A DNA stretch of 64,000 bases from Pseudomonadales bacterium. GTDB lineage: Bacteria; Pseudomonadota; Gammaproteobacteria; Pseudomonadales; Azotimanducaceae. Numbering within the stretch: position 1 is the first letter of the stretch; each line of letters opens with the position of its first letter. The DNA is taken from assembly GCA_041395945.1 (NCBI GenBank), contig JAWKZN010000001.1, positions 3,472,001 to 3,536,000 of the forward strand, in the 5' to 3' direction. The position numbers and the translations under genes are program-made. This document shows, piece by piece, positions 59,882 to 64,000 of the stretch. The notes below the pieces were generated by a model, which saw nothing but the letters and a program-made list of their open reading frames with translations, had not been told where the DNA came from and did no database searches.

Positions 59882-60526
59882 CTACCCCGGGTCCTCGATC
59901 GTGTACTCGAAGCGGAAGTCGCCTCTCGACATCACGAGTCGGTGACGAGGCCCCGGCACGTCGGCATCCCATGCCTTGTAGCCGGCGTCACCGTGCCACA
60001 TCGAGACGGGAACGCCGTCGGCCCGCTTGCCCACGTGGGTCTCATAGAACCTCGGACCTGACGACCGTAAGCGCTCGAGCAGAGCCGTGACGGAGCGCTC
60101 GGCGGACAGATGATGCAGGGTCACCCACGTCGGCGGCGCCAGATCGATCTCCCCGGCAGCATGCCGTGCCAGCGCCCCTGCAGGCGAGAGCCACGCATGA
60201 TCGCGTATCTCGCCGCCGTCCACCGTAATCGCCTGATTATCGGCACGCGCCGCGAAGAACCAGGTGGCGAAGCGCCGCGGCGCGATGGGCGGCGGTGTCC
60301 AATGCGCGAACCAAACGAACCCTTGCGGGCGACAGACCACGCCAGCCTCTTCCGCCGCCTCGCGAACGGCGGCATTGCGCGCAGCCAGCTCGGGATCGCC
60401 GCTCGGCGGGTAGTCGGGCGGATCGATGTGCCCGCCTGGAAACACCCACATACCGCCGAACGCCACCTCGGAGGTCCGGTGCAACATCAGCACCTGCACT
60501 TCCGGGGCCTCACGCAGCAGCACCAC
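59882..60526 (-). CDS. NUDIX hydrolase (NUDT19-like)
   Basis: A 214-residue NUDIX protein. The Nudix box is MWVFPGGHIDPPD ... AVREAAEEAGV (G-x5-E-x7-REUxEEx-GU with a family insertion), plus WFAHWTPPPIAPRRFATWFF and the DGGEIRDHAWLSPAGALARH extension, the layout of NUDT19/coenzyme-A-diphosphatase-like enzymes. The apparent GTG start at 60526 lies in TVVLLREAPEVQVLMLHR; homologous sequence begins right there. Convergent with the FMO gene. It may cleave CoA or acyl-CoA. Confidence 0.87.
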   Translation of the reverse strand: MVLLREAPEVQVLMLHRTSEVAFGGMWVFPGGHIDPPDYPPSGDPELAARNAAVREAAEEAGVVCRPQGFVWFAHWTPPPIAPRRFATWFFAARADNQAITVDGGEIRDHAWLSPAGALARHAAGEIDLAPPTWVTLHHLSAERSVTALLERLRSSGPRFYETHVGKRADGVPVSMWHGDAGYKAWDADVPGPRHRLVMSRGDFRFEYTIEDPG

Positions 60527-60621
60527 GGTGGCCGCCGGGGGATCGGCTCGTTGCCGGTCATCGTGAGGAGGCAGCGCTGCTGCCGCTGTGACCCGATTCG
60601 GCCCCTACGCCCCGCACACGC

Positions 60622-60978
60622 TCAGCCGTCATCATGCTCGTCGAACACTTCGCGGGCAATACGCATGCCTTCCACGGCGACCGGAAAGCCTCCATAGATG
60701 GCCATGTGCATGATCACTTCCGAGACCTCCGCCCGGCTGAGCCCGTTGTGCAGACCCCGGCCGATGTGCAGCTTCAGCTCGTTCGGCCGGTGCAGCGCAC
60801 ACAGCGCAGCAATGGTGATCAGACTCCGCTCGCGTGTCGCCAGCCCCGGCCGTGACCATACGCCCTCCGGCAGCACCGTCTCGATGATGAAGCGGCCCCA
60901 GTCGTCGCGGATCTCCTCCGGCGCCGGCAGCTGCTCGGTGATGGCTCGCGCCAGCTTACTCTTCTCTTCCTCTGTCAT
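60622..60978 (-). CDS. Carboxymuconolactone decarboxylase family protein
   Basis: A 118-residue helical protein of the CMD/AhpD-like family: WGRFIIETVLPEGVWSRPGL, ATRERSLITIAALCALHRPN, ELKLHIGRGLHNGLSRAEVS, EVIMHMAIYGGFPVAVEGMR. The Cys-x2-Cys of AhpD is absent, so it is nearer to the decarboxylase/gamma-lactone branch. It overlaps the preceding Rieske gene by 23 bp, suggesting one operon. Substrate unknown. Confidence 0.9.
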   Translation of the reverse strand: MTEEEKSKLARAITEQLPAPEEIRDDWGRFIIETVLPEGVWSRPGLATRERSLITIAALCALHRPNELKLHIGRGLHNGLSRAEVSEVIMHMAIYGGFPVAVEGMRIAREVFDEHDDG

Positions 60979-62134
60979 CGCGTTCTCCTATGGAATTCCT
61001 AAGTGCGTCGTGCAGCATCCGGTGAAAGTGTTGAAGGGCAGGCTCGTTTCGTCCGAACAAGAGATGATCGTTCCGGACCGAAAAGTCCCGCTGCATGTCT
61101 GCGGCCAGCGGAAAATCCTCTTCCAGCACGGTGGCCATCAACAGATCCAGGTTCTTCCGCCAGTGGCGGACGGCAGACTCGCTGCAGGCGGGCTCCGGCG
61201 TGTACAACGACACGTGCATGCGCGAGGCGTCCGGAGAAGCACCCGGATAGACCCGCCACGTCTCCAGATGATCGCCCTGCATGATGAAGACCGTGTTCGG
61301 GAAGATCACGTATACCATGGCGCTGTGACGCACCAGATCCCACTCGCACTCCGGCTGCGTGCGCAGCTGCTCGATGCTGCGCCGGGCGGCGATCATGCGC
61401 AAATGGCGGCCCATCGGCGTGAACGTGCTGAGGTTGCTGTGGAGGATCGGCGCGATGGTGCTCCGGTGCAGCGTGCCGAGGTGATAGGTCTCGAGGAAAG
61501 TATCCACCACGAGCTTCCAGTTGAGCGGCTGCTCCAGCACGCGCGTCTCGAAGTGGTGATAGCCCTCGAGGCCGAATTGCGCCAGGTCGTCCCCCACCTC
61601 TTCCAGAAAGCGGTCCGCGTCCAGCTCGACGCCCGGTTCCGGCACCGCGAAGATCAGGCCGTGAATCTCCCGGACGGGCAAGGGCACCAGCCCCAGACAC
61701 CCGGTGTCGATCTCCTCGAACCCGCGCTCGAAGGGAACGGCCAGCAGCCTTCCGGAGTCCGCGGCGTATGTCCACGCATGATAGGGGCAGGTCAGACGCT
61801 CTGGCGACGAGCCCCGGCCATTAAGCAGACGGGCGCCTCGATGGCTGCACACGTTGCGCCAGGCCGCGACAGAGCCATCCTCGCAGCGCCGCACGACGAT
61901 GGGCATTCCGGAGAAGTCGTCGCACAGGTAGTCGCCGGGGCGCGGCAGTTCGCAACCAAGGGCGATCAGTAGTGCTAGGCGGCGGAACAAAACCGCCCGC
62001 TCGCAGGCCGCCAGATCGTGGCAGACGTAATCGGCCACCGGCTGGGTCATCACGCTCGGCGCCAGATCCGTCGTGCGCCGATCCATCAGCTCGAACAGGC
62101 GCTTCGCCTGGCTCACCTGGATGTCGTGTTTCAC
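60956..62134 (-). CDS. Rieske aromatic ring-hydroxylating oxygenase, alpha subunit
   Basis: A 392-residue oxygenase. Cluster ligands NVCSHRGARLLNGRGSS and LTCPYHAWTYAADSGRLL (C-x-H and C-x2-H); mononuclear iron site DTFLETYHLGTLH with two His and the Asp near LEEDFPLAADMQ. It differs from the 20794 enzyme. It overlaps the CMD gene and diverges from the DUF35/thiolase pair, with a 203-bp gap containing a 10-bp tandem repeat. It should attack a ring or side chain with an unlinked reductase. Confidence 0.93.
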   Translation of the reverse strand: MKHDIQVSQAKRLFELMDRRTTDLAPSVMTQPVADYVCHDLAACERAVLFRRLALLIALGCELPRPGDYLCDDFSGMPIVVRRCEDGSVAAWRNVCSHRGARLLNGRGSSPERLTCPYHAWTYAADSGRLLAVPFERGFEEIDTGCLGLVPLPVREIHGLIFAVPEPGVELDADRFLEEVGDDLAQFGLEGYHHFETRVLEQPLNWKLVVDTFLETYHLGTLHRSTIAPILHSNLSTFTPMGRHLRMIAARRSIEQLRTQPECEWDLVRHSAMVYVIFPNTVFIMQGDHLETWRVYPGASPDASRMHVSLYTPEPACSESAVRHWRKNLDLLMATVLEEDFPLAADMQRDFSVRNDHLLFGRNEPALQHFHRMLHDALRNSIGERDDRGREE

Positions 62135-62190
62135 CGTTTCATGTCCTCGTCGTTGAGCGCCATGATGTACGCGGGCTTACGAAATGACAA

Positions 62191-62210
62191 CAGCTGGCCA
62201 CAGCTGGCCA
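62191..62210. repeat. Tandem 10-bp repeat CAGCTGGCCA x2
   Basis: Two exact copies in the divergent promoter region of the Rieske and DUF35 genes. Each contains the palindromes CAGCTG and TGGCCA, so it is a possible regulator-binding site. Followed by two GTGGGG motifs. Confidence 0.5.
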
Positions 62211-62337
62211 CCTTGCGCGGGCAGTCAGCTTGTGGGGACGATTGTGGGGCTGAAAGAGAGGGAGATTCTGAAATGAGGTGACTGACATTTGCAGACCTGT
62301 TAGTTTCTGTAAGCATACGAACAACAACCGCCCATCG

Positions 62338-62768
62338 ATGCCAAACCGTGTCGCGCTCGAAGACGGCTACCTGGTGTTCTCGGAAGACGGCATACGCCTG
62401 CTCGGATCCTACAGCCCGGCCGCAGACGTCACTTTCTTTCCCACCCGCAAACGTTGCCCCATTACCGAGGAGCCCGTCCACACCGTCGAGCTCTCGCGGG
62501 AAGGCACGCTGTACGCCTGGTCGTTCATTCACATGCCCAGGATGGGCAGCATGGATTCGACCCCGGCGGCGGGTATGCGGTGGGGCAGATCGACCTGCCG
62601 GAAGGCGTACGCGTGCAGACGCGGATCGACGGCGGGCCGGAGGACTTCGAGGTCGGTATGCCGATGCGGCTGGAAGCCGACGTGGTCGCGACCGATGAAG
62701 ACGGCACGGAATATTGCGGCTTCAAGTTCGTTCCCCAGAGTACGTCGAGCACAAGGAGCACGCCGTGA
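62338..62768 (+). pseudogene. DUF35 OB-fold protein with frameshift
   Basis: ATG 62338 starts EDGYLVFSEDGIRLLGSYSP, DVTFFPTRKRCPITEEPVHT, LYAWSFIHMPRMGSMD; after a base loss near 62553 the other frame continues FDPGGGYAVGQIDLPEGVRV, QTRIDGGPEDFEVGMPMRLE, EDGTEYCGFKFVPQS. These are the zinc-ribbon and OB-fold parts of an acyl-CoA-associated DUF35 protein; the zinc ribbon keeps only one Cys. Its stop overlaps the thiolase-like start (GTGA). DUF35 proteins form complexes with thiolase-like partners. The slip may be a sequencing error since both parts look under selection. Confidence 0.72.
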
Positions 62769-63925
62769 ACCGGGAAGTCTACGTCATCGGAGTCGGCATG
62801 CACCCCTTTACCAAAGGCTACGTGCCGCTTAGAGACATGTACTTCACCGCAGGCGTCGGCGCCCTCGAAGACGCGGGTCTGAAGTTCCGCGACATCGGCT
62901 GCTTGTACAACGGCTACATCGGCGGCGGGATGATGGAAGGTGTCGGCTACGCGAAGGATCTGGGCATGACTGGCCTCCCTGTGGTCCACGTAGAAAATGC
63001 CTCGGCCACCGGCTCGTCGGCGTTTCGCGAGGCCGTCTGGGCCGTCTCCGGCGGCGCGGCCGACGTGGCGATGGCCATGGGGTTCGACGACATGGCCCGC
63101 ATTGGCATGCCTCGGCGCAAGCCGCCGCCGGGGCGGAAGAAGGCGGTGCCGGGGTTCGAAAACATCCTGCTGCCGGCAGGCTTCTTCGCCATGTGGGCGG
63201 TGCGCCGCATGCACGAGGCGGGCACCACGGTGGAGACCTTTGCGGCCATCGCCGCCAAGAACTGGAACCACGCCCGTCATAATCCCATGGCGCAGCGCCG
63301 CGCCGACCACGAGATCACCGTGGAAGAGGTCCTGGCAGCACCCATGGTCGCCTACCCGCACACGGCGATGATGGCGTGCGCCAGCGGCGCCGGCGCCGCC
63401 TGCGCCATCGTCGCCACGCGGGAGTGGGCCAAGCGGCTGGCCAGCGGCCGGCCCCTGGTCAAGGTGGTCGCCTCTCAGCTGCAGTCGGAGGTCTACTCCC
63501 AGGGCCACGTCTTCCTCGGAGCCGTCGTTGGCCCTGCGAGCTCCACCGAACGCACGGCGCAGCTCGCGTACGAGGAGGCCGGATTGGGGCCGAAAGACCT
63601 CAGCCTCGTCCATGTCCACGACGCCTTCCCCATCGAGGAGCTGATGTACTACGAGCTGCTCGGCATCTGCGGGCCGGGCGAAGGGGACCGCCTCGTTCAC
63701 GATGGCGACACGGCGATCGGTGGACGCATCCCGTTCTCCACCGACGGCGGCCTCACTGCTCGCGGCCATCCTGGGAGGCCCACGGGCCTCGCTCAGGTCT
63801 GGGATGCGACTCGGCAGCTACGCGGCGAGCAAGGCCCGTTTCAGGTGCCGGGCGCGAGGAACGCGCTGGTGCACATGATGGGCGCCGGGTCCGTATGCGC
63901 CATCCATATCCTGCAGCGCGAGTGA
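62765..63925 (+). CDS. Thiolase-like protein with Ser in place of the nucleophile Cys
   Basis: A 386-residue thiolase-superfamily protein of the SCP2/Ltp2 type: VYVIGVGMHPFTKGYVPLRD, FRDIGCLYNGYIGGGMMEGV, the nucleophile segment VENASATGSSAFREAVWAV where relatives have ENACATG, MMACASGAGAACAIVATREW, VHVHDAFPIEELMYYELLGI and the C-terminal LTARGHPGRPTGLAQVWDAT. Without Cys it cannot make the usual acyl-enzyme, so an aldolase (Ltp2-like) or non-thiolase role with the adjacent DUF35 protein is more likely. GTG 62765 start. Confidence 0.9.
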   Translation: MNREVYVIGVGMHPFTKGYVPLRDMYFTAGVGALEDAGLKFRDIGCLYNGYIGGGMMEGVGYAKDLGMTGLPVVHVENASATGSSAFREAVWAVSGGAADVAMAMGFDDMARIGMPRRKPPPGRKKAVPGFENILLPAGFFAMWAVRRMHEAGTTVETFAAIAAKNWNHARHNPMAQRRADHEITVEEVLAAPMVAYPHTAMMACASGAGAACAIVATREWAKRLASGRPLVKVVASQLQSEVYSQGHVFLGAVVGPASSTERTAQLAYEEAGLGPKDLSLVHVHDAFPIEELMYYELLGICGPGEGDRLVHDGDTAIGGRIPFSTDGGLTARGHPGRPTGLAQVWDATRQLRGEQGPFQVPGARNALVHMMGAGSVCAIHILQRE

Positions 63926-63929
63926 CGAC

Positions 63930-64000
63930 TCAGAAGGCGATGACCTGCCGCGCGACCTCCCCGGTCTTGAGGGCTTCCATGCCGTCGTTGATCTTCTCCA
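63930..64000 (-). CDS. Zinc-dependent alcohol dehydrogenase, C-terminus (partial)
   Basis: Minus-strand reading EKINDGMEALKTGEVARQVI-AF-stop (63930-63932) is the usual end of a zinc-dependent class III-type alcohol dehydrogenase. The gene continues beyond the window. It is convergent with the thiolase-like gene, with only 4 bp between stops. Confidence 0.8.
   Translation of the reverse strand, partial: EKINDGMEALKTGEVARQVIAF

Noticed and set aside
60698..61972. A plus-strand open frame of about 424 codons
   Set aside because: Antisense shadow of the Rieske oxygenase and CMD genes.
62525..63769. A minus-strand open frame of about 414 codons
   Set aside because: Antisense shadow of the thiolase-like gene.

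Overview
The window is about 62% GC by eye, densely coded, and reads as a chromosomal segment of an uncultured or little-studied gammaproteobacterium. The pointers are a PpsA of enterobacterial type, an ECF sigma / DUF3619-like / DUF3106 cluster, a DUF4382 lipoprotein, many small c-type cytochromes and a large stock of aerobic degradative enzymes. No rRNA, tRNA or CRISPR array was seen.

Layout. 0-13 kb: 3' end of ppsA, a CaCA-type exchanger, a fused isoaspartyl methyltransferase/erythromycin-esterase-like protein, a P-type cation ATPase, a host-attachment-family protein, and a MarR - small ORF - cytochrome P460 - TPR/S41 peptidase run whose first two genes carry the same operator-like motif. 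13-20 kb: metallophosphoesterase, thioesterase, a VOC protein without a normal start, an envelope-stress-like operon (ECF sigma factor, TM protein, two exported proteins) and a block of exported proteins (DUF4382 lipoprotein, an 11-residue-repeat protein, an LCCL protein). 19.7-24 kb: a GrdB/PrdB-like reductase whose frame runs through an in-frame UGA followed by a SECIS-like hairpin, divergent from a Rieske oxygenase; then an alpha/beta hydrolase and a membrane-anchored AraC regulator. 24-33.6 kb: cytochromes, oxidoreductases, a LuxR regulator with a catalytically dead hydrolase domain, a Sel1-repeat membrane protein and small enzymes. 33.6-43 kb: a worn region with several broken genes, together with a CHAT protease facing a pair of membrane proteins. 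43-48.3 kb: a compact aromatic meta-cleavage cassette (FAD hydroxylase, extradiol dioxygenase, FAH-family hydrolase) controlled by a divergent TetR with a 39-bp inverted repeat. 48.5-53.2 kb: mobile debris, namely a complete IS3-family element with target duplication, two copies of a RelE/XRE toxin-antitoxin module (one toxin frameshifted), a helicase 3' exon and the 3' end of a group II intron. 53.2-64 kb: a catabolic cluster (Baeyer-Villiger/FMO monooxygenase, Rieske oxygenase, FAS1-like/MaoC hydratase pair, DUF35 plus thiolase-like protein, NUDIX, carboxymuconolactone decarboxylase family) mixed with enzymes that have lost frames or catalytic segments.

The most important observation is the probable selenoprotein at 19755-20621, which an ordinary gene caller would split in two at the UGA. 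The second is the large number of genes with internal deletions that removed active-site segments, or with single-base slips in short G/C runs. These mean either real decay around mobile DNA or assembly errors, and the two can be told apart by re-sequencing. Start codons were chosen from Shine-Dalgarno spacing and family N-termini. Family assignments come from reading motifs, not from database searches.
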